Source: Scortum barcoo (Eukaryota > Chordata > Actinopteri > Centrarchiformes > Terapontidae). From it: DNA of 64,000 nt. Location: the NCBI GenBank assembly GCA_023238725.1, contig CM041538.1, forward strand, positions 6,609,880-6,673,879. Direction: 5' to 3'. The translations under genes and the position numbers were made by a program. Positions 1 through 13,100 of this stretch are shown here, in pieces. The notes beneath the pieces are model-generated. The model was not told where the DNA came from. It saw only the letters and a list, made by a program, of their open reading frames with translations, and ran no database searches. The first letter of the stretch is position 1. Each line of letters opens with the position of its first letter.

Positions 1-374
1 AGAAAAAAAAAAAAAACTACATTGCATCTATACTAAAACGACTTTAATGCCACGACCTTTGAAGCATCCTGATTCACAAAGTCGAACACGCAGGGCCTTT
101 CTTTATGAGAGCTACTTACTGTAGAGCAAACAGAGGGCTTGTTATATAATCTAATCTCTACAGCCTCGCTCCAAAACAAATGCTTTCCCCCTGCCAGTCT
201 AATTCATGAACCAAAACCCAAAACAGGTTCCAGAGATGACTGCATCTGCTAGTCTCAGCTCGACAGCAGCATCATCATCATGACTCTTCATGATGGGCAA
301 AGGGTCATTTTCCTTTTAACAGCCATTTCAGTGTAGACATCAGCCATAATTTGTCCATTCAGCTACAGAGGACA

Positions 375-668
375 ATATTTCATATAATTAGTCAGTTATT
401 CTATTAGTCTATTGACAACAATTAATAGCAACAATGATTCATTTTAAATGATTTTTTGAGTAAAAATGCAAAGTTGCTTTGGCTCCAGCTTCTTCTCTGG
501 CTCCAAATGTAAGAATTTACTGGTTTTCTTAGTCTTAACCCCACACATACCAGCAATTTAACTCTGTTTTTTTGTTGCTGCCCATGTTACACATGAAAGA
601 CAGAAATACACACACAGCCGAAAGACATAAATCGATAATGAAAATAATAGTCAGCTGCAGCCCTAAAT
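375..668 (-). repeat. Degenerate teleost interspersed repeat (copy 1)
   Basis: On the minus strand it begins with an AGGGCTGCAGCTGACTATTA-like head and contains the blocks 'ATTTTCATTATCGAT' and a degenerate 'TGGTTTCTT...CTGGAG' interior. The same head and interior blocks recur near 17146 (plus), 44672 (plus) and, interior only, 4560-4800. It is seen as a family by self-similarity within the window. No coding capacity was found and the class is unknown. Confidence 0.45.
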
Positions 669-939
669 GCTTTTCCCTCTGTGGCCTATAAAAGCGTCGA
701 GTGATAAAAGCCACTTTAAACTGTAATCTATGGTCGAGAGGCAAAAACAGCTTTCAGAGGAGATGACTGCATCTGCTTGTCTCCACCTGACAGCAATAAT
801 AACATTACAGTGACATGTGTGTGACTGAAGAATGAGAGGGGGGGTCAGTCTCTCTCAGTCTGGTATCCACTGAGTCCGTCTCCTCATAATGTAGCCACAG
901 TTTCACATGATCCAGAGGGAGATGAGCTCGCTGACACAC

Positions 940-942
<3 letters not shown>

Positions 943-971
<29 letters not shown>
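943..971. repeat. (TA)n microsatellite
   Basis: Uninterrupted TA dinucleotides of about 29 bases. Confidence 0.95.
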
Positions 972-975
<4 letters not shown>

Positions 976-1422
976 TACTACAAACTACTATCAGAGCCAC
1001 TGTCCTCCTGTGCTGACTTTAAGGGAGGGGGGGGCACCTCTGCATTGTCTGATCAGCTTTAATCGATAACAGAGTGACATGATAGCTTCGTGATCAAACC
1101 ACCTGAGTGCCTGTTTTGACCGATCAGGAGTGTTTGGTGGCAGATGTGAGACATCTGGTCACTCACAGTGATCAATCACACAAGCAGGCAGGAAGTTAGC
1201 CTGGGAGATGCTAACAAACCAACAACAATGGACATTTCAGGTCACTAGCTGTCACGGGAAGATGATGTTTGTTTGCTCCAGTCGACGCTGACATGTCGTT
1301 TATGTCGGCCTCGCTTAAACGAGTCTGAATTATTAAAATATAACATGAGAGAGGCGGGGCAGCTAGCCTGTTAGCCGCGTTAGCTTGGCAACACAACAGA
1401 GGAGGTTGAGCCGGATGAAGGC

Positions 1423-1423
<1 letters not shown>

Positions 1424-1452
<29 letters not shown>
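1424..1452. repeat. (GT)n microsatellite beside the fam102b exon 1 donor
   Basis: Pure GT run on the plus strand, so CA on the transcribed fam102b strand. It begins about 11 bases inside the intron, just after the splice donor. Confidence 0.95.
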
Positions 1453-1453
<1 letters not shown>

Positions 1454-1464
1454 GACAGCCTCAC

Positions 1465-1610
1465 CGGGAGGACTCCTCGGAGAAGCCGCCGTCCAGCAGC
1501 CGGACTTTACAGAAGAGGACTCCGTTGACGAAGGGGACCGAGGACAGCTCGTCCAGCTCGAAGTCCACCCTGAACTTGAACTTCTTCTTCTTCATCATCA
1601 TTAAATCCAT
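1465..1610 (-). CDS. fam102b: fam102b (EEIG2), first coding exon only; gene continues off the left edge
   Basis: Read on the minus strand, this exon encodes a Lys-rich start (KKKKFKFRVDFELDELSS) followed by VPFVNGVLFCKVRLLDGG and ESSR. This is the conserved beginning of the FAM102/EEIG N-terminal C2-type (NT-C2) domain. The KKKK start and the FVNGVLFCK block fit FAM102B better than FAM102A. The exon ends in a good donor (CCG|GTGAGG, GT at 1464-1463), phase 2. Several start codons are possible: ATG at 1610, or a cluster of three at 1601, 1598 and 1595. I took the most upstream one, but the cluster right before KKKK may be the real start. The remaining exons lie beyond position 1, so 1-1464 is intron 1. 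The neighbour slc25a24 is also next to FAM102B in human 1p13, which supports the call. Family knowledge: an estrogen-induced, poorly characterised cytoplasmic protein family. The exon itself is secure; paralogue identity is an inference. Confidence 0.85.
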
Positions 1611-1730
1611 ACAGGGGCTCTGCTGCGCGCCGCACTTACACACACACACACACACTACAGCCCCATTGTGTGCTCAGACCCAGAGCTGTGTGTGTAATCC
1701 AGGTCTGGGAGGATGGATGAAGGAGTCAAA

Positions 1731-1773
<43 letters not shown>

Positions 1774-2694
1774 GCGAACACACACACAGGATGAGCCCCG
1801 CTGCAGGTTTTCAAAATAAGAGCTGTAATGATTCAAGATTGAAGTTCTTCAATGTGCACACAACAATCAGTCAAACAATCAGTGGAGATGAAATGATTCA
1901 CTCTCAGGCTCCCTCTAACAATGCTCAGACAACATGTGTGAGGAAACTAGTGCGTGCAAAAACAGAGCATAAAACATGTGAAACAGTGCAAAAAGTCCAA
2001 ATATAGGAAGATAGATGTTTAATGTCTCCATTAGGGGTTTCTTCATTCAGAGATGTGTCACAGTTCAGCATGGACCTCCAGGTGGGAGTTCACTGTGTGT
2101 TTGTTCAGAGGTAAGCTGAGTCACAGGAGCTAAGATGTGCTGGTCTGTTCATGGATGACAACGAAACATAATAAATGGTCAAGTTCAATAGCGTGGGCTA
2201 GCAAACCTACCGACAAGATGTTTTTAAGCTTTATTTGACCAGGTTAGTATTCATCTTGAGGGAAAATGTAGTCATACTGAGGGGAAACGTTGTAAAGAGT
2301 GCAAATATAAAATATCAATGTAATTAAGTTAGAAAATGTCAGTCAGAGAGCAATTAATAAATGCACTTAAATTTAGTATTCCACTAAAGTCTGTGTTATC
2401 CACCACTAATCCTCTTTCGGTGCCTCTAGCATATGTTTTTAATGTATTAATAAATGAAAAACTATATTATGTTTAAATGGTCCCCTGTTGTTAACATTTT
2501 ACCTTCACTCCACTTAGAAATAGTTTTGTTGTAGGTCCAGTTCATCCTAAATTCTGTTAAAATATGACGGAATATGAATAATTTTGTCATTACATTTTGA
2601 CACACACACACACACACACACACACAGTCTGTGCTTTAATTTTGAAGTTTGCATGGCTCAAGCGGATGTGCGGTGACGACAGCTCAGAGCAGCC

Positions 2695-2698
<4 letters not shown>

Positions 2699-2756
<58 letters not shown>

Positions 2757-2773
2757 TGTCTCTCTCTCTCTCA

Positions 2774-2808
<35 letters not shown>

Positions 2809-2810
2809 TG
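2699..2810. repeat. (CT)n tract, 110 bases
   Basis: Almost pure polypyrimidine CT repeat with a few TG interruptions. It forms a strong strand-asymmetric (homopurine/homopyrimidine) block between two divergent genes. Confidence 0.95.
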
Positions 2811-4034
2811 GCAGGTCAGTCAGCGCTGATTGGACGGATGACAACAACAGTGACACCAGCTGCTGTTATGTAACATTTGGCGCCGCCTCGTGGTACAACA
2901 CAGGCACTGCAATGACACTTTGACTAAACTGCACTTTACAAACCATGTTTTTTTACTCGTTTTATTTATGTGTGTATTTAATTTATCTGATTGTTAGCAC
3001 TTTATTGAACACTGGAACCAATATGAATAAATACCCACACTGCTACAATTCAAAATATGCATTAACTTGCACAATATATATAGTAATCATTATTTTATAT
3101 GATTTTAAAAGTATTTTATTAGTAGTAGGCCTATTCTCAACATTTCTGGACATACTTGTGATTTTTTTTTTAAATGGTGGGATCTCTACCACAGTCTCAA
3201 AAATTTATTTGGTGGACAACATGACTTTGTAAAGTTCTTTGATGGACACCAGAAAGTAAAATCTTCTTCCAGTTTACCAAAATGCCAACTCTACCAAAGC
3301 TCAAGTCTGTGTAATGAGGCTGCAGGACCTTCATCCATGGACTCCCTGCTTCTCCCTGTTCATCTCTCGGCCTCTTTCCCATCAAAGCACTGGACCCTCA
3401 ATGACTGAATGAAACAAGTTTTTTGGAGATGTGTGTTTGCCCGGAGCAGCTGTCAGATTCCTGCGGGTATGACTCACTGAACCCAATCGGGGCACTGTGG
3501 AGCCCATAGGGCACTCATGAATATACACAGGGCGTGTGTGTGTGAGTGTGTGGGTGCTGCTGCACCACAAAACCACAACAACAACAAAAAAGAAAGTTTA
3601 GAAAATGCACAAAACTAGATGCATCTGGAGAAAAAAAAAACAAACTAAAGAGCATTTCGATTAAAGCAGCTTCCTGGAGTGTGTGAGGAAAGGCAGGCCG
3701 TGGGGCAAACGCAGTGTGTGTGTTGTTCCAGCCGAAGGGTGTGTCCCTGCAATGTGTGTGTGTGTGCGCAGTGAAAAAAGGAGGAGGTCTTCTGAGGCGA
3801 TCCGAGCAGACTCTCCACCCTCAGAGGCTCCTCGGCGCTGCAAACCTGCCTCACATCAAACACACACACACATCATCACCTCTGTCTCCGATCCCACACA
3901 CACACACACATCGCTCTGTCGGGACTTTTCCCTGTTCTCTTCTTCCTCCAGGCTGCGGAAATCACTCCTACAAAAAACTCACTTTGTAGGAGGGAAGCCA
4001 GAAAACCAGAAGTACCAGCCACACAGGAACCACT

Positions 4035-4036
<2 letters not shown>

Positions 4037-4072
<36 letters not shown>

Positions 4073-4073
4073 C
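4037..4073. repeat. (CT)n(GT)n tract in the slc25a24 5' leader
   Basis: A CT run that turns into a GT run, ending about 50 bases upstream of the slc25a24 start codon, hence probably transcribed 5' UTR. Confidence 0.85.
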
Positions 4074-4122
4074 GGATCTTTGCAGGACCGACACTTTTGC
4101 CCCCCTCTCTCCCGGCTGAGCC

Positions 4123-7100
4123 ATGTACCAGGCCGTCAGGAAGATGTTTTTCTCGGACTGCCGCTGCGCTCCGGGTGGAGGAGAAGGAGGAGGCGCTGAA
4201 GGTGTCGGAGATGAAGATGCGTCCAAAACGTACGAGGATCTGTTCGCCCGGCTGGACACCAACAAGGACGGCAAGGTGGACGTGTCCGAGCTGAAGGAGG
4301 GCCTGGCCGCGATGGGCATCAAGACCGGGAAGGAAGCAGCTCAGGTAGAGAGCCGAGCACACAGGAAGGCCTTCAGACACACAAAGTTGTTTACTGTAAC
4401 TACATTCCTCAGTGTTAACCCTGAGTTACCCTGAGTCTGAATGACTGGCCTCAGAGGGAGGACCTGTGTGCATTTACACTAAATATAGTCCTTAGATATG
4501 TAGTATTGTATTGTTTGCTTTACTTCAAACTGCAGCTCTTATTATAACTATTACTGCTGTTATTCAGACTATTATACATTTGGTTGATCCATCAGATGTC
4601 TTGTTTTGTCCAAAGCCTTCAGATATTCAGTTTTTGATTAGATCAATAAAAGAGAGAAAAGCTCATCTAAACTCAAAAAGTGGGAACCAGTAAATATTCA
4701 TAGTCATTTCTGCTTGATAAATGAGTCAAAATGAAAGATTTGTTGTCAAGCTTGGCATTGATTCACCACTGAATCTCTTCAGCACTCATTTACATGACTG
4801 TGCTTTTTAGTTTTTTTTACAACATTTATTTATTTATTGCAGAGCTGCTGTATATATGACCCCTGTCTCCTCTTCAGGCACGACACAGAGCATATTCTCA
4901 CCCTGAGGTCCGTTTAGTCCAGTGTATCACGTGATCTTCATCAGCAGATGGAGCTTTCCCAGTTTTCAGGAAGTTGTAGATGTTGAATTCTTAATTGGTC
5001 TTTCATTGCATTTCTCGTCCACATTGTAATTCAAAGATCATGTTTGATGTGGGGAACAGCCGTTGGGGCAAAACGTGTCTTACCACAAGGTCTGTGGAGA
5101 AGCTGCTCTGGAGCTTTTCATTGTAACTTTTGGGATTCTCACTGATGTAGGACTGCAGGATTTTTTACTGAGCAGGGGTATGAAAGAGCAGCGTTTGCCT
5201 TCCCCTCATTACCACCACTGAGGTGCCCTCGAGCAAGGCACTGAATCACAGACTGGTCCAGCATGTCCACTCGGTGTCCAAAAGAACAGATGGTGGTTGT
5301 TCAAGTTGTTGAACTCTTTACCTAAATAAAAAAAATCCCTTTAATAAGACAAGAGTGATCCCCAGAAAGTCTCTTCTTTTAATATTATAAAAATAAGGCA
5401 TTATGAAACCATCATGAGAGAGTCTTAAACTTAAATTCGAGTCACATTTATTCCTAATTGTTACACTTTCCCCCTTAATGATCACAAATCACCTGGTGCG
5501 TGCATGTATTATAACAGTCTGACCCCTCTACAGCAGCAGCGGCAGGCTCAGGCTGAAGAAAAGCTGCACCAGAGTCTGAAACAGTCTAGAGTTCAAAGTA
5601 GAGGTGCGGGTGAGCTTTTATTATGGGCTGGGACGGTCCCACCTCTGCTGATCAAATAATCTTGCATTCCTCACGCTCATCAGGGAGCCACGTATGAGTC
5701 AGGAGGAAAAGGTAGGAAGAGGTCACGGCTGTGTGTAATCACGTGCTGCAAAGGAGCTTTACCCATCTGTACGTTTATGTCGATAATAAGTTAATGAAGA
5801 GGTAATAAACGTATGCTGGCTGCATTTCAAACACCCCCACTGGGTCATTCAGTACAGTGATTCATGTTGAGAAACTTGACTTGTCCTGTACTTTTGAAAA
5901 AGGTCTATTAAAATTTTCATGCAATGTAAGGTGAGACACGGCAGGCAAAAACACTCATGCAATGGTCAATGGTTTTTAAGATTTTTACAGAAGGCTTTTT
6001 TCATATGTCATTCACAGCCTGATTTACATAACATTTTATTGTAAAAAAAAAAAACATGGTGAAAATGTTTTTTTTTATGGCTGTTGACAGTATTTTCTAA
6101 TTTATGAAGAGCTAACAAAAGATATTGAAAATTCCCTCTGTAAAAGCCTTTGGCTCCAATATGTCAACAAATTGAAACAATAATTTTAAATATGGCTTAT
6201 TCCAATGTTAAGATTTTTGTTCTGGAAATATAGGCAAATTCACACATATTTAATGACATAGCCCCTAATTTGCATATTTAAAATAAAAATTAGGAAACTC
6301 ATAATACAAAAAGTTGTTGTCTTGATGTCCAGAATCAACTGTGAACATTTCATGGTTATATCAGTTCATTTTTTTCCCTATTCACCTGCAGTGTCTCGCC
6401 TTAAGCCGTTGTTTTTCTTCCCGTTCATTAACTTCCACGTGGATTGCTTCTATCCATACAGCTTGAATCACCTCCTGACTTTTGAAACTGCACATTTTTT
6501 TTGCAAATTTCTGTTGATCTACTGTAGAACTCCCTCTACAAAAGAGGATGGTCTTTGTTTACATAGCACTTCACAATAAAATGATAAAATGATTTAAATA
6601 AAAAAAAAAGTTAAAATAAAATAAAATTAAGATATAAATTGGAAAAAGCACAGCAGGAAATGTAGACTTGAAGGAAGGCCTAGACCTTGAAAGGGTGAGA
6701 TAATGACCCATAATTAGACCAGTTGAGGGGCTGCAGACAGGAAGTGAGTTCAGATGAAGTGAAGTATTTATCTGCGTTATTCTGCCACCAACTGGCAGAA
6801 TCAAGCAGTATGAAGAGGGGATGACAGACCTAGTACATTTTCTTACAGCAGCAGCATTTCCCCCATCGCCCAGTGACGAGGTCAGACATCTGACAGCCAA
6901 CAGACTCTGGCACGGCGTGACATGAAGACATCGGTTTGCTAATGTTCTGTGTTTTCTGTAGGAAATAGTTTCCTCCGGAGACCAAAACAAAGATGAGGGG
7001 CTCGACTTTAGTGAGTTTTCCAAGTATCTAAAGGAGCATGAGAAGAAGTTACTGCTGACCTTCAAGAGCTTGGACAAAAACAATGATGGTAAAGAATAAT

Positions 7101-10100
7101 TAACTTATCTAGCAAACGTTTGGATTTTGACTCACCTCTGTCCCTGATCACACACCACTTTGTCAGGACTGTTGGATTTTGGTGCAAGTTTATGGATGAT
7201 TCAAACAGTCTGCAAATTAATATCTAGAATGTACATGACAAGAAAAACTAAATGCTGGGAATTATTATAATTGTAAGTGCAGTAATAATCCATTTCTCCT
7301 TCAGCATGTGAGACATATCAGGACTGTGTTTTTGTTTTCAACAGGTCGGGTGGACTATATGGAGATAAAGCAGTCGCTTGCCGATCTGGGAATGGAGATC
7401 AGCAAAGAAGAGGCGGAGAAGATCCTCCAAAGGTAGGTTCTGCTTGTTTTGTAGCCGCTGTTAGTTTAAGAAGGCTTGTTGTGCTCTAAAGAGTTAGTTG
7501 AGAGTTAAACTTCTTACCCTGAGACCCAGGACCTGTGAAATGTTCCTCATATTTGTCAACCAAAGCAAAACCCTCTGAATTAATCTAAACAGAAAATGAA
7601 AATAAAACATGTTAAAAGTGGGGGCCAGTGTGAGGGACTGATAAGCGGTTCAGTCCATATTTTGCCTGAGAAATAGGCAGAGGGTAGATGATAAAGAGAG
7701 ATGTCTGGCTGAGCTGGAGAGAGTATGCAAGCATGCAGAAAGAAGATAATCAGTCATATAAATATAAAGTGCCCTGAGAGCAAAAACTGTGACGTGTAAT
7801 CTAATGAAAAATATTGCTCCATCAACATTTGACCCAAAAGGCACACATGTAACTGTACCACTCAAAATACTTGCTCAAAATAACTGAATATAAATGAAAA
7901 AGAAAGATGCATAAAAAGCTCAGTTTTGTGCCTGTAGATATAGTAATGCGAAAGACTAAAATAACATAAGTAGAAATTGAGGTGGAAAGATCGTGATTAG
8001 ACTGAAATTTCTAATAATAAAATGCATATATCTCTCTAATTATGTCATTATAATACAGTTTGATATTTCATAGAGACGTCGCTATCAGAGGCAGCCCTAC
8101 GCTGTAGTTACTGTAGGTGTGTTACCTACAGTATATTTTTGGTTCTCTGCCTTTGCTCTGTGTTCATAAATGCTGATTTGGGTGCCTGATGCTATGGATG
8201 TGCGTGATTGTGACTCAGACAGAAGGATTTGTTTGAAAACCGCAGATGATTCATTGATCAAGTGATTCATTGCTCAGTGTGTCAGCCTCCTGAAGTGACG
8301 TAGGGGAAGGAAATGAATAAGAGATGAACAGTGAGGACAGATATTAATTATAGAGGAGACCAAAGGAGGAGACACATGGTTTCCTTAATGTGATACATTT
8401 GTTTGAAAGTGTACAGAAAGTGTACAGAAAGTATACAGAAAGTGTACAGAAATATGCTCTGTTATGTTATTTCCATCCTCATGACATGTGACGCAGTTCT
8501 TATCTGCAAGCTCCCTCACCACTATCTGTTTCTTTTAGCCTCTCTCTCTCTCACTCTCTGTCTCTCTCTATCTCTCACTCTCTCTCTCTCCTCTCTCGCT
8601 CTGGTAGCTGAAAACTACCAAAAGCTTCCCAGCTCTCAGGACTTCAAGGGACTGACCATGTAATCACAAAGTTCTCCCGAGCTCCCGAGCTCTCCTCTAA
8701 ACTTGCAAAGTGTTGGTAAATTTAGGTCAGCAAAACATTCAGAATTGCTGTTATCGGATAAATTTGATTTACTGACCTGGCCTAGATGCCGGCTTGTGTG
8801 CTTCCAATAAATGTCTTTAGTTGTCTCCCTTCAACACTGAAGTGCAAAATAAGTCAATTTAATACAAATCACAAGTCACAATCACAAATCACATTTCTAG
8901 CCCATCCAAACTATTTAATAGTCCCACTTACTTGAGTTTTAATTGGATCAAAGATTCAGACTTGAGATTAAAATGACACTTGGAAAAACTGTGAATGCCG
9001 TCCGTCTGTCCTTGTTGAGCAGCATCGACGTGGACGGCACCATGACTGTGGACTGGAATGAATGGAGGGAGCACTTCCTGTTCAACCCAGCCACAGACTT
9101 GCAGGAGATTATCCGCTACTGGAAGCACAGCACGGTAAGAGGAGGGCGTGACTAAGTAATTATTCTCTGAGAGACCATAATGATGAATTTATTGAAGTTG
9201 ATACACCGATATGCTCCTAAGACGCAGACCAAAATTATTGCCACTTACCATGAAGCCAAGAAAGCTGAGGTTCAGCACAGTATGCGGCGAATTATTTTTG
9301 TTCAAACCTACATTTCAATTAATGACACAGAGAAAACAAAATAAATGTTAAACTGCAGCTCTAAACACTAAATTGGTAATTAAAAAAGTTTTTCTACCAC
9401 AATCTTCGTTTTGGTCTCTTGCCAAGGCCAAAACTTCATTTTAGTTAAAATGAAAGAGACATGGAGCTTAAACAGTCTACCTGTGCCATCAGTGTCCTTT
9501 GGCCGTCTCACACCTCACTTTAAGACCGCATTGCACTTAAAGGGGAAAGTGCAATGCAATGAAAGACAGAGCTAACAGCTGATACTAGATTTGGACGAGG
9601 ACTTTGGCAACAGATCAGTACCTGTACGTCAACGGATTACACTCATTCACTTTCAGAGAAGAGGTGGCAAAAGGAGCGAGAGGTGAAGAACGAATGTGGC
9701 GTAGGGGAGGAGACAGTGAGGTGTTAGTAACGTAACGACCTCTTCATGGACAACGAGGTTGGCAAGAAAGAAAATTTCTTTATCACGACATAGAGCAACT
9801 TCCAGTTTCCACGCTAATTAAGGGCCTTCTGGTCCGGTTCTAGAAATGTAGTATTAACAAAATGTATTTGTTAATATCAGTATCAAACACATTATTTCAC
9901 TCTTAAACTTTGACAGACAAACAAAGAATATGCTGAAATTACCGCTGTAGATATCTGGTTGTGTATAGATGTACAGTGAGTGTACTATCTTTGCATGTCA
10001 GAGACAGTCAGTTCTAGTCAATGGCTAATCTCTGACGTTTGCTGCCTCTGTTCACTGGCACAACCTCAGAGGTTAAGTAAACCTGTGGCTGCTAAACTGA

Positions 10101-13100
10101 GGCAGAGATAAGCTAATTTCAGTCTGACCTAGGGGAGGATTAGCTCGTCAGTGGGATTGGGACAGGTCGCAGAGAGAGGAAGCGAGTCTGGAACAGGACA
10201 GGAGCGAGGAGGCTTAGACCGAAGCAGTGCTCTGTAACATCCATGGCAGTGAGAGCCTCCCACCATCTCCAGCACTCAGCGCCGATGGTTACTGGCCACT
10301 CGGGGTCCAGCATTTCAGCCCCCCAGCTGGACTGGATCTGCTGACCCTCGACATCAGACCGGGCACTTTCCTAAAATCGTTTAAAGGATCCTCATCGGTC
10401 TCAGATTTAGAGCGTAAGAAGGAGCTTGGACAGCACCAGGGCTGTATTGTACCGGAGCAGCAGCTTTCACAAAGGCTTGAGATGGCCATTGCTCTGCTGC
10501 AGCCTCAGCAGCAGCAGCAGCAGAGGAACTGGTTTTTCATCGACTTTGAAGATGATGGGGCAATCTATGAGGTGGAGGTGGACATGGTAGGTCCGTGCAG
10601 TCAGCCGCTCAGTTAAGCTTGTAACCGGATCATTGAGGCCTTTTATAGTAGAGTCTGGTCGATACATCAGCGTGGACAATGTTGCCAACCGGCTTTAGCT
10701 CAGAAATGTTAAAGTTATATTTAATGTAGTGTTGCCATTATGTACTCTGTCCACTAGGCAGTGCTTACAAGTTTGTTTTCCAACTGTGATACGTCCCGCT
10801 CAGCCATAACTCTATATCAACCAAATCTGAAGATTTCTCATAAAAAATGTTTGAAAATTACTGCTGGCTCATATATTCTTATTTTTAAAATAGACAAGTT
10901 TGAAGAACTCTAGTTTGTGCAGCATTTATTTTTTCTCCTCATATGCCGAAGTTGTTGGTGGAGCAGCTGCACTGAATTCAGATATATATTGGATGTTCAT
11001 CACTGTTCCTTAATATCTTGTCCCTCCAGTCCATGAATGCACACGAGATGACAAAAGGTAATGTTCACCATAAAATAAAATCCTGTACAATAACTCAGCC
11101 ACTGAATCACCTTGGGAATAAATCATCACATCTCTGACAAAGTCTCACTTAATTAGTCACCTTTTTATTAGATTGTACACATGTCATGTTATCCTGCATC
11201 TGCATGAGGGCAGATCTGATTCTAGTTTCTTGTATCTCAGCTCAAGTGTTTTCCATTTTGCTTCAAAATGTTGTTCATGTGTAGCACTTTTATTTGGGTA
11301 CCAGAAAAGAAAAGGTACCAGTAGTGTGGAGTTGTCTGTGCACAATATGTTAGTATAAATCAATCACTAATATCAGTACAAGCCTTCATATCACATGATT
11401 ATTTATCCATGTGTGATTTTTTGTTACCCAGACAACCAAATTTAGAAAGTGCCGTGCAACTGATGTAACTGATCTCACAGCATGTAGCTGTTGTTCTGTA
11501 AGATTTGGATAAGGACGTGACATTGACAAACACAAAGGCACAAAGGCAATCATCCATTGGTTTGAAATGATATTAGAACAGGTTGAACAGTAGAACCACT
11601 CATGTTTTGGTTATATGAAGACATATATCACAGGGCCCTGAGAGAATGACGTTTGGTTTAAAATTGGCAATTTGAAGAACTATGTAAAGTTCTTTTAGCT
11701 CCTTGTTGATGTGTGTGTAAAAAGTATGTCACTATGATTTAATTGTATTTTGTTGTGTGTAGGTGCTGGATATCGGTGACAGCATCGCCATCCCCGATGA
11801 GTTCACGGAGGAGGAGAAGACGACCGGTCTGTGGTGGAAGCAGCTGTCGGCGGGGGCCATGGCGGGCGCCGTGTCCCGTACAGGAACCGCCCCGCTGGAC
11901 AGGATGAAGGTGTTCATGCAGGTGTGTCCAAATGTACTTTTTTACTGGCTGTCCTGTGTTTAATTATCTTTTTAATATAATGGAAATGGTTGGCCTAATG
12001 TGTTTCTCCTCATAGGTGCATGCTTCCAAGAGCAACAAAATCAGCCTGGTGGGCGGTTTTAAGCAAATGTTAAAAGAAGGCGGCTTGTCGTCTCTGTGGA
12101 GAGGAAACGGTGTCAACGTACTGAAGATTGCTCCAGAGACTGCTATTAAATTTATGGCCTACGAGCAGGTAAATCCACTTCACTTCCTTAGCGGGCACAA
12201 AGAGTAGGGTTTGTCAGTTGCTGTTTGTAAAGGCAAGAAATTGGCCCTGCCTTCTTGGCTCAAAGTGATCTGGTATTTGGTCGCTATGTTTTTATAGTCC
12301 CATGCACACCCTGCACACTGGTTGCCCAAAGGTTGATGAACAGAAACGTCCCGAACACTGTAAAATATGAAAATCAAGGCAGAGGGCAGAGTATCTGCAG
12401 ATAGAGACCCCAACACACACTTCTATACTTAGGAATATACTTAGGAAAATCCTACTCGTCATGCCTTTACACTCAGTACAGTACACACATCAGGCTTTGT
12501 GCCATAAATACTGATACAACATAGTTACACAGCGTGTCCCTGGTGCAACATCAAGGATTACAGTATTGATGTATAGTAAAATGTATGATGACACCACAAG
12601 ATGCAATTTTAAGCGTTTTGTCACTGTTGGATGAGTTTTCCTGCAACGCTCCCCTGTCTCCGTGTTTCATTAGTATAAGAAGCTGCTGTCCAGCGAACCA
12701 GGGAAGATCAAGGCCCACGAGAGGTTCATGGCTGGATCGCTGGCTGGAGCCACAGCACAAACTGCCATCTACCCCATGGAGGTGAGCAGAGGTGGAGGAA
12801 TTTAGAGGCGTGTCTGTGTTAATATGTTTTTATATATCTGATGTTGTTAATATGTTGTTATGTTGTCAGGTTACAGGAAAATGCATTTGATATGATGATA
12901 GTTATCTCATCCCTTTCAGTCTAACCAGTAAAACCTTATCATAAAGAGCAAAGTAACATGAATTACTTTATGAAAGGATCTATAAGGAGATAAATCCTCA
13001 TTAACATTGTCATTTGCCACCATTATTTTGTACTTTTAGATGTGATATTTCTTCCACAAGCTATGTTTTGAATATTAAACACTAATACCACCTGTTGACA

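Larger units (their letters stand above)
1..1464 (-). other. fam102b intron 1 (partial)
   Basis: Non-coding sequence downstream, in fam102b orientation, of its first exon. It holds a TA microsatellite (about 943-971), a GT run (about 1424-1452, CA on the fam102b strand) that starts about 11 bases inside the intron, and a degenerate interspersed repeat at about 375-668. No other exon was recognised. Confidence 0.6.
1611..4122. promoter_or_regulatory. Shared upstream region between the divergent fam102b and slc25a24
   Basis: About 2.5 kb separate the two head-to-head start codons, so both promoters should lie here. It is unusually rich in simple repeats: a CA/GA block at about 1731-1792, a CA run at 2600-2626, a long CT-dominated tract at 2699-2810, CA patches at about 3858-3912, and a CT-then-GT tract at about 4037-4073 in the presumed slc25a24 5' leader. 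No convincing TATA box or other defined element was identified, and no coding exon was seen. The regulatory role is inferred from position only. Confidence 0.4.

Noticed and set aside
2590..2923. Ser-Leu / Arg-Glu repeat frames on both strands
   Set aside because: Translation of the CT/GA tract; no conserved peptide.
3683..4380. Long plus and minus frames around the slc25a24 first exon
   Set aside because: They overlap the real first exon in other frames and are padded by CA/CT repeats; the EF-hand frame starting at 4123 is the coding one.
5205..5260. SINE-like block ACTGAGGTGCCCTCGAGCAAGGCACTGAA
   Set aside because: It resembles a block common in fish repeats, but boundaries and class cannot be established from this single short match.
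6571..7083. 170-codon minus-strand frame
   Set aside because: Antisense shadow of slc25a24 exon 2 and its flank; no recognisable protein.
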